Shown: positions 1-7,398 of the stretch, piece after piece | Numbering within the stretch: position 1 is the stretch's first letter | How the letters are laid out: the number at the start of each line of letters is the position of its first letter | NCBI RefSeq assembly: GCF_900109655.1 | Contig: NZ_FOAT01000005.1 | Location: 159,606-223,605, forward strand | Source of the DNA: Hominimerdicola alba | GTDB taxonomy: Bacteria > Bacillota > Clostridia > Oscillospirales > Ruminococcaceae | DNA length: 64,000 nt | Reading direction: 5' to 3' | Position numbers and translations under genes: made by a program | Notes under the pieces: generated by a model | Told to the model about the DNA's origin: nothing | Seen by the model: the letters and a program-made list of their open reading frames with translations, nothing else | Database searches by the model: none

Positions 1-858
1 ACAAGATTCAGAGGCAACGACGAGACCAAGAACGGCGAGGAGTTCGCTAAGGAACTGGCTGAGCTGGTTGATGGTCAGGTATTCGTTATGGACGCTTTCG
101 GTTCTGCTCACAGAGCTCACGCTTCCACAGCAGGCGTTACCAAGTTCGTTAAGGAGACCGCAGTTGGTTACCTGATGCAGAAGGAGATCAACTACCTTGG
201 TAATGCAGTTGAGACTCCTGTTCGTCCTTTCGTTGCTATCCTCGGCGGTGCTAAGGTTGCTGACAAGCTGAACGTTATCTCCAACCTGCTCGAGAAGTGC
301 GATACACTCATCATCGGCGGCGGTATGGCTTACACATTCCTGAAGGCTCAGGGCAAGGAAGTTGGTAAGTCCCTCGTTGACGATACCAAGATCGATTACT
401 GCAAGGAGATGATCGCTAAGGCTGAGGCTAACGGCAAGAAGCTCCTCCTGCCTATCGACACCACTGTTGTTTCCAACTTCCCTGATCCTATCGACGCTGA
501 GATCGCTGTTGAGATCGTTGATTCTGACAAAATCCCTGCTGACAAGGAAGGTCTGGACATCGGCACCAAGACTCAGGCTCTGTTCGCTGACGCTGTAAAG
601 TCTGCTAAGACTGTTGTTTGGAACGGACCTATGGGCGTTTTCGAGAACCCCACACTGGCAGCAGGTACTATCGCTGTTGCTAAGGCACTGGCTGAGACCG
701 ACGCTACCACAATCATCGGCGGCGGCGACTCCGCAGCAGCTGTTATCCAGCTGGGCTTCGCTGACAAGATGAGCCACATCTCCACAGGCGGCGGCGCTTC
801 TCTCGAATACCTCGAGGGTAAGGTCCTCCCCGGCATCGACGTTATCGCTGACAAGTAA
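1..858 (+). CDS. pgk: Phosphoglycerate kinase, 5'-truncated by window edge
   Basis: Glycolytic kinase that transfers the acyl phosphate of 1,3-bisphosphoglycerate to ADP in the cytosol. The reading frame is open from base 1, so only the C-terminal 285 residues are present (the family is about 390-420 aa). Recognisable segments are the hinge-side stretch [12 protein letters not shown], the [11 protein letters not shown] element that opens the nucleotide-binding domain, [10 protein letters not shown], and the C-terminal glycine-rich GGGDSAAA and [13 protein letters not shown] motifs that contact nucleotide phosphates. It is followed 33 bp later by a strong intrinsic terminator, so it is the last gene of its transcript. 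Codon use is strongly biased, as expected for a highly expressed gene. Confidence 0.97.
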   Translation, partial: TRFRGNDETKNGEEFAKELAELVDGQVFVMDAFGSAHRAHASTAGVTKFVKETAVGYLMQKEINYLGNAVETPVRPFVAILGGAKVADKLNVISNLLEKCDTLIIGGGMAYTFLKAQGKEVGKSLVDDTKIDYCKEMIAKAEANGKKLLLPIDTTVVSNFPDPIDAEIAVEIVDSDKIPADKEGLDIGTKTQALFADAVKSAKTVVWNGPMGVFENPTLAAGTIAVAKALAETDATTIIGGGDSAAAVIQLGFADKMSHISTGGGASLEYLEGKVLPGIDVIADK

Positions 859-891
859 TTTTACGCGGTATATCGCTTGATATGTAATTTC

Positions 892-930
892 AGACACTTC
901 TGCTGTTTCGGCAGAAGTGTCTTTTTTATA
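892..930 (+). terminator. Intrinsic terminator of pgk
   Basis: A 12-bp perfect stem (892-903 with 911-922), 7-nt loop, then a run of six T (922-927). Confidence 0.93.
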
Positions 931-1012
931 CATTAAAATCACTTAACTGTACATTAATTTTAACTGTTGATATCTTCCATAAATCGACTTTGTTATTTGG
1001 TTAATGTGTATC

Positions 1013-1041
1013 TTGAAACTGTGATAAAAGTGTGATAAAAT
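1013..1041 (+). promoter_or_regulatory. Sigma-A-type promoter for the small exported protein
   Basis: TTGAAA at 1013-1018, a 17-bp spacer, and TAAAAT at 1036-1041. The next start codon is 60 bp downstream. Confidence 0.65.
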
Positions 1042-1100
1042 AATGATATAAGAATATGACAGACAGGATAATAATGTCATCAGTGAAGGAGTGAGGCGGC

Positions 1101-1310
1101 ATGAGAAAAAAGCTGATTTCCCTGTTATGCTGTACCATGATGCTGTGTTCCGCCGCTGTACCCGTCCAGGCTGATGAAAACACCTCCGACGCAGGAGAAA
1201 AAACTGTTATCAGTGAAGACACAAACCCAAATACGGGCACTGTTACCCTCGGTACAGTGAGTGTTGCGCTGGCAGGCTGCGTAGTGCTGGTGTTCAAAAA
1301 ACGGAAGTAA
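1101..1310 (+). CDS. Tiny exported protein with NPNTG sortase-like tail
   Basis: A 69-residue protein with three parts: an N-terminal signal peptide (MRKK then a hydrophobic core, likely cut after VQA at about residue 24), roughly 17 polar residues, then NPNTG, a hydrophobic segment of about 18 residues and a KKRK end. This is the layout of a sortase substrate: motif, membrane stretch, positive tail. The motif is not the classical LPxTG but belongs to the NPxTG-like tails seen in clostridial surface proteins. After processing almost nothing would remain outside the cell, so it could be a peptide precursor or a minimal anchor. ATG 1101 is preceded by GAAGGAG at 1085-1091. It stands alone, with its own promoter and terminator. 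Function unknown. Confidence 0.7.
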   Translation: MRKKLISLLCCTMMLCSAAVPVQADENTSDAGEKTVISEDTNPNTGTVTLGTVSVALAGCVVLVFKKRK

Positions 1311-1330
1311 ATTTACATATCACGCGAGAA

Positions 1331-1357
1331 CCCCGCAGATAATCTCTGCGGGGCTTT
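1331..1357 (+). terminator. Intrinsic terminator after the NPNTG protein
   Basis: A 9-bp GC-rich stem (1331-1339 with 1345-1353) and a short T-rich tail. It sits just beyond the stop of the convergent aminotransferase gene and may serve both. Confidence 0.75.
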
Positions 1358-1362
1358 TGCAT

Positions 1363-2502
1363 TTATGTGCCGAATCTGCTTTCCATAAATCGCAGAAGTG
1401 CATTAACCTGCGCGGGAGTATTGAATGCCGACGGCGAGAACCTCACCGCTCCCCTCTTGCCTGTGCCAAGGCTTTCATGGGCGAGTGCCGCACAGTGCAT
1501 ACCGCCCCGCAGGGCAAATCCGCCCTCGCTGAGTTCAGCGGCAGTTTCCTCGGAAGTCCTGCCCTTGATATTGAATGCCACTATGGGCACTCGGGGCATA
1601 TCCATGTCGTATATCTCCGCCCCCATCTTTTCAAGACCTTTCTCGAACATCTCGCAGAGATTCTTCTCGTGGCGCAGGATAGTTTCCGTTCCCTTGCTTC
1701 TGACAAAATCCAGCCCCGCCCCCATTCCCGAAAGCCCGGCAGTATTAAGAGTACCGCTTTCAAGTTTTTCAGGCATATATGGAGTTTGCGCCAGTTCCCC
1801 CGAGGTCGCCCCCGTGCCGCCCTCGATTATGGTGGAAAGCGGATATTCACCGCTGCTTATCAAAAGACCCGTACCCACAGGACCGTAAAGCCCTTTCTGC
1901 CCCGAAGTGCATATAAAGCTTATCCCACCGCCGATCTTCACAGGAAGCACCCCCGCCGCCTGTGCACAATCGCAGATAAAAGCTATATTCCGCCTTTTGC
2001 AAAGTTCAGCGATCTCATTATAAGGCAGTATCCGCCCCGTAACATTCGACGCCGCCATACAGCACACGCACAGGGTATCGTGACGGATAAGCTTTTCAAT
2101 GCCCTCGATGGTTCGCCCCACATCGGGATATATCTCCGCCACCGAACACTTCACACCGCTGCGCTTCGTCAGGGCATATACAGGTCGGCTGACAGAATTA
2201 TGCTCCCACCCGCTTATTATGATATGCCCGCCGAACTGCATTATCCCCTTTATCGCCATGTTGAGGGCGTAGGTGCAGTTCGGCGTGAAAGCGGTGTTCT
2301 CCGTTTCAGCCCCAAAAAACTCAGCCGCGCTTTTTCTCACCTTGTATACTCTCTCAGCAGCTTCAAGAGAAAGCCTGTGCCCTCCCCTGCCCGGATTTCC
2401 CCCGAGAGTCCTCACCGCATCTGTCACAGCCTGCCGCACCGAATCGGGCTTGGGGTAAGTTCCCGCTGAGTTATCGAAATTCACCATAGTGTTCTTTACC
2501 AT
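1363..2502 (-). CDS. Class V aminotransferase / cysteine desulfurase-like (EF2568 family)
   Basis: A PLP-dependent enzyme of the cysteine desulfurase/selenocysteine lyase superfamily, 379 aa. Seen: an N-terminal NFDNSAGTYPKP stretch, the PLP-lysine region TSGQKGLYGPVGTG (most relatives have HKG; here QKG, lysine kept), and the active-site loop GGMHCAALAHESLGT with its cysteine, which in desulfurases takes the sulfur or selenium. It starts 6 nt after GGGAGG and lies 11 bp downstream of a DUF3343 gene, with which it forms an operon. That pairing is known from the 'orphan selD' gene sets (TIGR01977 plus DUF3343) linked to selenium-dependent molybdenum hydroxylases, so mobilisation of S or Se is the likely role. 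No selD or hydroxylase is visible nearby. Confidence 0.85.
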   Translation of the reverse strand: MVKNTMVNFDNSAGTYPKPDSVRQAVTDAVRTLGGNPGRGGHRLSLEAAERVYKVRKSAAEFFGAETENTAFTPNCTYALNMAIKGIMQFGGHIIISGWEHNSVSRPVYALTKRSGVKCSVAEIYPDVGRTIEGIEKLIRHDTLCVCCMAASNVTGRILPYNEIAELCKRRNIAFICDCAQAAGVLPVKIGGGISFICTSGQKGLYGPVGTGLLISSGEYPLSTIIEGGTGATSGELAQTPYMPEKLESGTLNTAGLSGMGAGLDFVRSKGTETILRHEKNLCEMFEKGLEKMGAEIYDMDMPRVPIVAFNIKGRTSEETAAELSEGGFALRGGMHCAALAHESLGTGKRGAVRFSPSAFNTPAQVNALLRFMESRFGT

Positions 2503-2513
2503 GCCGAGCCTCC

Positions 2514-2729
2514 CTATAAACTGTATATCCCCTTATAGGGAATATGCTTTCGTTCCAGCTTTAGCGTTATCAGATCGGGGTCGTCCCTGACCACTATGGA
2601 ATAACCGCAGCCGCTGCCTATATTCTTACGAGTCCGCTCCACCTCGCACCAATAGCCCAGAGAATTAAGATACTCCTTGGCTTTCATCGCGTAGGTTATG
2701 CTGCTCATCGTTATCATAGTCTTTTTCAT
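2514..2729 (-). CDS. DUF3343 putative Se/S carrier-like protein
   Basis: A 71-aa protein matching the small DUF3343 family (putative Se/S carrier). Features are an MITMSSITYAMKAKEYL N-terminus, a central GSGCGYSIVV containing the single conserved-type cysteine, and a C-terminal LKLERKHIPYKGIY. The start at 2729 was chosen because AGGAAAGGAAG precedes it at normal spacing; the longer frame would run through the glyS terminator. It lies 11 bp upstream of the class V aminotransferase, and the two probably act together, with the cysteine accepting persulfide or selenide. The function assignment rests on family membership and context. Confidence 0.8.
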   Translation of the reverse strand: MKKTMITMSSITYAMKAKEYLNSLGYWCEVERTRKNIGSGCGYSIVVRDDPDLITLKLERKHIPYKGIYSL

Positions 2730-2787
2730 GTGAAACTTCCTTTCCTTGTTTTTTATATGGTATGTAATAAGGGCGGGAAGTGTGAAA

Positions 2788-2818
2788 AAAGCACCCTGAC
2801 AATTCATCAGGGTGCTTT
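2788..2818 (-). terminator. Intrinsic terminator of glyS
   Basis: A 12-bp stem (2788-2799 with 2807-2818) followed on the minus strand by a run of T. It separates glyS from the DUF3343 operon. Confidence 0.9.
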
Positions 2819-2838
2819 TAGATAACTCAAAAGTTTTA

Positions 2839-4224
2839 TCAGAATGCAATCTTCTTGGAGATATAAGCTGTAAGCTCGTCGATCTTTACGCGCTCCTGCT
2901 CCATGGAATCTCTGTCACGTACTGTTACACAGCCGTCCTCAGCAGAATCAAAGTCATAGGTGATGCAGAAAGGTGTACCGATCTCGTCCTGACGGCGGTA
3001 TCTCTTACCGATAGAACCTGTCTCATCATAGTCAACACTGAAGGACTTGGACAGCTCCTCGAACAGAGCAGTAGCAGGCTCAGCAAGCTTCTTGGAAAGA
3101 GGCAGTACGCAAGCCTTGTAAGGTGCCAGTGCAGGGTGGAAATGCATAACTGTTCTTACGTCGGGCTTCTCGGGAGTACCGATGTCTTCCTCGTCATAAG
3201 CCTCGGTAACGATGGTCAGGAACAGTCTTTCAACACCGAGAGAAGGCTCGATAACATAGGGGATGTATCTCTCGTTGGTCTCGGGATCAAAGTAATCAAG
3301 GCTCTTGCCGGAAGTATTGATATGCTGTGTGAGGTCGTAGTCAGTTCTGTCAGCAACGCCCCACAGCTCGCCCCAGCCGAAGGGGAAGAGGTACTCAAAG
3401 TCAGTAGTAGCCTTGGAATAGAAGCAAAGCTCCTCAGCAGAGTGATCTCTCAGTCTCAGGTTCTCTTCCTTGATGTTCAGGCTCAACAGGAAGTTCTTGC
3501 AGAAGCTTCTCCAGTAGTCGAACCACTCAAGGTCAGTGCCGGGCTTGCAGAAGAACTCAAGCTCCATCTGCTCGAACTCTCTTACTCTGAATATGAAGTT
3601 ACCGGGAGTGATCTCGTTACGGAAGCTCTTACCAACCTGAGCAACACCGAAAGGAACTTTCTTTCTGGTAGTTCTCTGGATATTTGCGAAGTTTACGAAG
3701 ATACCCTGTGCAGTCTCGGGACGCAGATACAGCTCACTCTTGCTGTCCTCGGTGATGCCCTGGAATGTCTTGAACATCAGGTTGAACTGACGGATATCAG
3801 TGAAGTTGTGCTTGCCGCAGTTAGGGCAGGGAATGCCTTTTTCCTTGATATAGTCCATCATCTGCTCATTGGACCAGCCTGCAACGTTAGTGCCGTCAAA
3901 ATCCTCGATGAGGTTATCAGCACGGTGACGAGTCTTACACTCCTTGCAGTCCATGAGAGGATCGGAGAAGCCGCCGATATGACCCGAAGCTACCCAGGTC
4001 TGGGGATTCATCAGTATCGCAGAATCAAGACCAACATTGTACTTGTTCTCCTGAACGAACTTCTTTCTCCAAGCGTCTTTGATATTGTTCTTCAGCTCAA
4101 CGCCGAGGGGACCGTAATCCCAGGTATTAGCGAGACCGCCGTAGATCTCACTGCCGGGGTATACAAAGCCTCTGCCCTTACAGAGGGCAACTATCTTTTC
4201 CATTGTCTTTTCGGTATTCTTCAT
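2839..4224 (-). CDS. glyS: Glycyl-tRNA synthetase, single-chain (alpha2) type
   Basis: Charges tRNA-Gly with glycine in the cytosol. At 461 aa it is the dimeric eukaryote/Gram-positive type rather than the alpha2beta2 GlyQ/GlyS type. Seen: an N-terminal motif-1 region ([20 protein letters not shown]), a CPNC pair with a nearby CKECKTRH segment that could bind zinc, motif 2 ([19 protein letters not shown]), motif 3 (EPSLGVERL), and an anticodon-binding alpha/beta domain ending [17 protein letters not shown]. Transcribed alone from a good promoter, with a leader of about 30 nt. That is too short for a T-box, which many Firmicutes use for this gene. Confidence 0.97.
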   Translation of the reverse strand: MKNTEKTMEKIVALCKGRGFVYPGSEIYGGLANTWDYGPLGVELKNNIKDAWRKKFVQENKYNVGLDSAILMNPQTWVASGHIGGFSDPLMDCKECKTRHRADNLIEDFDGTNVAGWSNEQMMDYIKEKGIPCPNCGKHNFTDIRQFNLMFKTFQGITEDSKSELYLRPETAQGIFVNFANIQRTTRKKVPFGVAQVGKSFRNEITPGNFIFRVREFEQMELEFFCKPGTDLEWFDYWRSFCKNFLLSLNIKEENLRLRDHSAEELCFYSKATTDFEYLFPFGWGELWGVADRTDYDLTQHINTSGKSLDYFDPETNERYIPYVIEPSLGVERLFLTIVTEAYDEEDIGTPEKPDVRTVMHFHPALAPYKACVLPLSKKLAEPATALFEELSKSFSVDYDETGSIGKRYRRQDEIGTPFCITYDFDSAEDGCVTVRDRDSMEQERVKIDELTAYISKKIAF

Positions 4225-4261
4225 GGTGACTCTCCTTAATCATTAAAATACATATACGTAT

Positions 4262-4290
4262 ATTGTATAACAGATCTCGTAAAAAGTCAA
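4262..4290 (-). promoter_or_regulatory. Promoter of glyS
   Basis: Read on the minus strand: TTGACT (4290-4285), 17-bp spacer, TACAAT (4267-4262). The start codon is about 38 bp downstream of the -10 box. Confidence 0.75.
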
Positions 4291-4368
4291 GTTTTTTTTG
4301 TGAACAAACAGCAGTGGTATGCGGGGCTTGCATGAAAATATAAATACCCAGATTATGTCCCGAAAGAT

Positions 4369-5118
4369 GTGTTCAGACGGCATGACAACTGCACCTGTGA
4401 TGTGTCGTATGTTTCCGAAAAAGGCAGGCAGAATGTTCATACGAAGAAGTGGACGAAAGAACCGCGGAAGATAGAATATGAAAAGCCGACTAAGCGGATG
4501 AGGGTGGAAGCGCAGGCACGAGAGGCTGAAATTTTGGAGCAGAAGCGGTTGACTTATGGAGTAAGACGTTATATAATAAAGTCAATAGATGTAGATGATT
4601 ATAAGATCATCACCGGAGGGAAAGGAATATCTCAGGAAGTTAATGATGTTATCATCAATACTATGAAAAAATGCGAAAAAGATGGGCAGTTTGTAATTAG
4701 TGAGATTTCAGATAAGATTTCGCCATCAAACACAGAAGGAACACCAGTACTACAAATTGAACCAATGGTAAACGGTTTATTGAGACTTAATGTCAATACA
4801 GAATTTCTTTCAGGAAAATCTTTAGCAGAAATCAATGAAGTTTTCGCTGGTACAGAAAGAAACCTTGCACAAACACTTGAAGAAGCCATTGTCCACGAGA
4901 GTGGTCATGCAATTCTTATCAAAGGCAAAACAGCTGCTCAGATAGAAGTGCTTTATAAAGAACTAGAGCCACTTGGTAAAACTGTTGTGAGCAACATTGC
5001 TTTAAAAGATGGAGTGGAATGTCTTGCTGAACTTGAAATATTACGCTATCGCAAAACACCTGTTTCAAAAGAGTTGTCTGATTTTTATAAAAAATATATG
5101 GGGAGGGAATATCTATGA
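4369..5118 (+). CDS. Truncated phage MuF/gp7-type head protein with HExxH toxin-like C-terminus
   Basis: The first 35 or so residues (from VFRRHDNCTCDV through GRQNVHTKKW) read like the C-terminal end of an SPP1 gp7/Mu F-type minor capsid domain. The frame extends upstream only to a TGA at 4333-4335 and the rest of the capsid domain is missing, so this is a 5'-truncated remnant; the GTG at 4369 is only the first usable start. After a charged linker, residues about 70-249 form a separate domain with HESGH (an HExxH zinc-protease motif) at about residue 176 and a downstream acidic stretch (CLAELEIL) that could give a third ligand. Known background: temperate phages of Firmicutes carry MuF proteins fused to variable C-terminal toxins. 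DNA here is visibly more AT-rich than the flanks. The next gene overlaps it by ATGA. Confidence 0.6.
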   Translation: MFRRHDNCTCDVSYVSEKGRQNVHTKKWTKEPRKIEYEKPTKRMRVEAQAREAEILEQKRLTYGVRRYIIKSIDVDDYKIITGGKGISQEVNDVIINTMKKCEKDGQFVISEISDKISPSNTEGTPVLQIEPMVNGLLRLNVNTEFLSGKSLAEINEVFAGTERNLAQTLEEAIVHESGHAILIKGKTAAQIEVLYKELEPLGKTVVSNIALKDGVECLAELEILRYRKTPVSKELSDFYKKYMGREYL

Positions 5119-5306
5119 TATGTGTTAATGATTGTAGAGAATGTAAGCATAAACTGCCTAAAATAGAGGGTTGGCTAGCTTGCTGTGAAGCCTTCCCTAA
5201 TGGGCAACCAAATGATTTTGATTATAGTAAAGTAAAAGAAATCACCGAATGCAACAACGGCATAGGCTTTGAGCCAATTGAAGATAACGACAAACCGTCT
5301 GAATAA
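5115..5306 (+). CDS. Small cysteine-containing partner of the MuF-toxin remnant
   Basis: A 63-aa acidic protein with six cysteines, including a CVNDCRECKH cluster at the N-terminus and LACCEAF in the middle, suggesting a bound metal. It starts inside the stop codon of the preceding gene (ATGA overlap), with GGGAGGG 8 nt upstream, so the two are translationally coupled. By position it could be the immunity or accessory protein of the toxin-like domain; that is inference from gene order only. No family recognised. Confidence 0.6.
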   Translation: MICVNDCRECKHKLPKIEGWLACCEAFPNGQPNDFDYSKVKEITECNNGIGFEPIEDNDKPSE

Positions 5307-5317
5307 GGCGGTTCTTT
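5293..5317 (+). terminator. Weak hairpin at the end of the phage remnant
   Basis: A 7-bp stem (5293-5299 with 5307-5313, one G-T pair) overlapping the stop codon, followed by CTTTC. Weak. Confidence 0.4.
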
Positions 5318-5340
5318 CATGCCCAAATTTCCCCAACGCA

Positions 5341-5378
5341 CACAAAAACAGCGGGAGCCCCAAAGACTTCCGCTGTTA
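5341..5378 (-). terminator. Terminator at the end of the serC-serA operon
   Basis: An 8-bp stem (5347-5354 with 5370-5377) followed on the minus strand by TTTTTGTG, directly after the stop of the last operon gene. Confidence 0.75.
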
Positions 5379-5384
5379 AATACA

Positions 5385-5684
5385 TTATTTCTTGTCGCCG
5401 TGATACATCAGCGTTACCGCCATGCCGTTTATTATGCCTATGGCTAACCCGCACACCACATAGAATACCGCTATCGGTATATGCAGCAGCACCGAGATAA
5501 GCCCAAAGACCACTATGAACAGCAGCGGCGTGATTATCTGTATAAGAAATTTCCTGCCCATCAGAACAGGCAGTTTTTCCGCAAGTGCCAGCGTTTTTTC
5601 GCCGTCAGGATCGTACAGCCTGTACAATATCTGCATGACAGCCATCGGTATACCGATAAGCAATATCAGCGCTAATATACTCAT
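5385..5684 (-). CDS. Small membrane protein, three predicted helices
   Basis: 99 aa. Hydrophobic segments lie at about residues 2-22, 48-68 and 70-92, separated by a polar loop (YDPDGEKTLALAEKLPVLMGRK). It lies 30 bp downstream of serA on the same strand and is the last gene before the operon terminator. No family recognised and no link to serine synthesis can be shown beyond co-transcription. Confidence 0.65.
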   Translation of the reverse strand: MSILALILLIGIPMAVMQILYRLYDPDGEKTLALAEKLPVLMGRKFLIQIITPLLFIVVFGLISVLLHIPIAVFYVVCGLAIGIINGMAVTLMYHGDKK

Positions 5685-5714
5685 GGTGTACCCTCCTTAC
5701 ACTTTCAACGGATA

Positions 5715-6854
5715 TCAGATAACTCTTACGCCTACAACGCCTGCAACAGCCTTTACAGCGTCAACATTTGCAGAACCCTTAACGTCCAGCAGAGTGTAGC
5801 CCCAAGCCTTCTTTGTAGCAGAAGCGCTTGCAACAACGTCAGCACCTACAGCAGCCTTTACAGCGTCCTCGGTAACTTCAGCCTTGTGCAGTACGCATAC
5901 CAGCTGATCAGCTGTCTTAGCCAGCTCAAGATTCGGGAATGTAACAGAATTTCTGATCTTACCTCTCTCGATGTAGTCCATCAGCTCGTCAGCTGCCATG
6001 ATAGCGCAGTTGTCCTCGCTCTCGGGAGTGGAAGCACCCAGGTGAGGCAGAGTGATAACGTTCTCCTCGCCCAGACCGATATCGTCAGCGAAGTCTGTAA
6101 CGTACTTAGCGATCTTGCCTGCCTTGATAGCTTCAACAACAGCAGCAGTATCAACCAGCTCGCCTCTTGCAGCGTTGATGATGCGAACGCCGTCCTTCAT
6201 CATAGCGATCTGCTCCTTGCCGATGCTGTTCTTAGCGTCGGGAGTGAAAGGAACGTGCAGAGTGATGTAATCAGCATTCTTGTAGATATCGTCCTTGCTG
6301 TCAACTACTTTTACGGAAGAATCCAGTGCCTTAGCAGCAGCGTCAGAAAGGAAAGGATCGAAGCCGATAACCTTCATACCCAGTGCAACAGCAGCATTTG
6401 CAACCTTGCCGCCGATAGCGCCCAGACCGATAACGCCCAGTGTCTTGCCGAAGATTTCGGGACCTGCGAACTTAGCCTTGCCGCCCTCAACAGTCTTGGG
6501 AGCGTCCTCAGTGCCCTTCAGGGAGTTAGCCCAAGCAGCAGCCTCTGTGATCCTTCTGGAAGCCAGCAGCAGAGCGCAGATAACCAGCTCCTTAACTGCG
6601 TTAGCGTTTGCACCGGGGGTGTTGAATACTACAACGCCCTGCTCTGCGCACTTGTCAACAGGGATATTGTTTACGCCTGCGCCTGCTCTTGCGATTGCGA
6701 GAAGGCTGGAAGGCATCTCATAGTCGTGCAGCTTAGCGGAACGTACCATTATAGCGGTAGGCTCTGCGCACTCGTCAGTTATGGTATAAGCAGCCTTGTC
6801 GAACTTGTCAGTACCGCAAGCTGCGATCTTGTTCATTGTCAGAATATTGTACAT
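5715..6854 (-). CDS. serA: D-3-phosphoglycerate dehydrogenase
   Basis: First step of serine synthesis: NAD-dependent oxidation of 3-phosphoglycerate to phosphohydroxypyruvate. 379 aa. Seen: the NAD-binding GLGAIGGKVA at about 144, NAARGE with the active-site arginine near 230, and the PHLGAST histidine near 271. The usual DVFExEP glutamate segment reads DFADDIG here, so the acidic partner may be Asp. The C-terminus is a short ACT-like piece ending VKAVAGVVGVRVI. An ATG 9 nt upstream (6863) directly abuts the AAGGA and leaves no spacing; ATG 6854 has normal spacing and was chosen. It sits in an operon with serC and two DUF6440-like genes. Confidence 0.95.
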   Translation of the reverse strand: MYNILTMNKIAACGTDKFDKAAYTITDECAEPTAIMVRSAKLHDYEMPSSLLAIARAGAGVNNIPVDKCAEQGVVVFNTPGANANAVKELVICALLLASRRITEAAAWANSLKGTEDAPKTVEGGKAKFAGPEIFGKTLGVIGLGAIGGKVANAAVALGMKVIGFDPFLSDAAAKALDSSVKVVDSKDDIYKNADYITLHVPFTPDAKNSIGKEQIAMMKDGVRIINAARGELVDTAAVVEAIKAGKIAKYVTDFADDIGLGEENVITLPHLGASTPESEDNCAIMAADELMDYIERGKIRNSVTFPNLELAKTADQLVCVLHKAEVTEDAVKAAVGADVVASASATKKAWGYTLLDVKGSANVDAVKAVAGVVGVRVI

Positions 6855-6878
6855 TGAAATCATTCCTTTTCAAAAATA

Positions 6879-7085
6879 TTATAAAAGCTCTTTGCCGTCC
6901 TTAGTGATAACAGGCTTGCCGTCCTGATCAAGCAGAGGTGTAAGACCTCCTGTTTCGCCCCAGTAGCTGTAAATATAATTCACACCTGTTTCCTTATCCA
7001 CACATATGCAGAAACCGGGAGCACTCATGCTGCCATCCTGCTTAAATGTGACCTCAAAGCGGGTGATCTTTTCCTTTTTAGCCAT
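6879..7085 (-). CDS. DUF6440-like small protein, copy 2
   Basis: 68 aa. Carries the pattern RFEVTFKQDG..., ICVDKETGVNYIYSYWGETGGLTPLLDQDGKPVI, which is the signature of the DUF6440 family (known only as a conserved small protein). It is a paralogue of the gene just upstream. ATG 7085 has GGAG 8 nt before it; an in-frame GTG three codons earlier overlaps that Shine-Dalgarno and is rejected. Lies between serC and serA, 24 bp before serA. Function unknown. Confidence 0.75.
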   Translation of the reverse strand: MAKKEKITRFEVTFKQDGSMSAPGFCICVDKETGVNYIYSYWGETGGLTPLLDQDGKPVITKDGKELL

Positions 7086-7121
7086 GTTATCCACTCCTTT
7101 TCCCTAAACGGTAAAACAAGC

Positions 7122-7301
7122 TTATTTTTCGATCTTTGTGATAACTACATTTCCGTTTTCGTCCAGCAGAGGTGTCAGACCACCTGCATAGCCCTCTTTA
7201 GCGAAAACGTAATTCACACCTGTCTCCTTGTCTACCAGAACCTTGACAACATCAATCGTGCCCTGAGAGTAGACTGTTTCAAATCTATTGTTCTTTGCCA
7301 T
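7122..7301 (-). CDS. DUF6440-like small protein, copy 1
   Basis: 59 aa: begins MAKNNRFETVYSQG and contains VDKETGVNYVFAKEGYAGGL followed by TPLLDENGNVVI. It shares the VDKETGVNY and GGLTPLLD blocks with its neighbour, so the pair arose by tandem duplication. AAGG lies 9 nt before the ATG. It is 97 bp downstream of serC and 36 bp upstream of the second copy, all on one strand. Too short to be found by usual length cut-offs. Function unknown. Confidence 0.75.
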   Translation of the reverse strand: MAKNNRFETVYSQGTIDVVKVLVDKETGVNYVFAKEGYAGGLTPLLDENGNVVITKIEK

Positions 7302-7398
7302 GATATTTGCCTTTCAGGATCTATGTGTTGTATGCTATATAAATCGGCAACAGCGCAGACCGTTTCCGCCCTGCGCTATGCTTTGATATTTACTTAAA

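Noticed and set aside
2812..4239. 475-codon open frame on the plus strand opposite glyS
   Set aside because: Antisense shadow of the strongly biased glyS codons; no ribosome site and no protein-like motifs. The same holds for long antisense frames opposite serC, serA, infB, the GGGtGRT gene and the ECF cluster.
4225..4300. T-box leader for glyS
   Set aside because: The promoter places the transcript start about 30 nt before the ATG; no room and no GGTGGTACC element.
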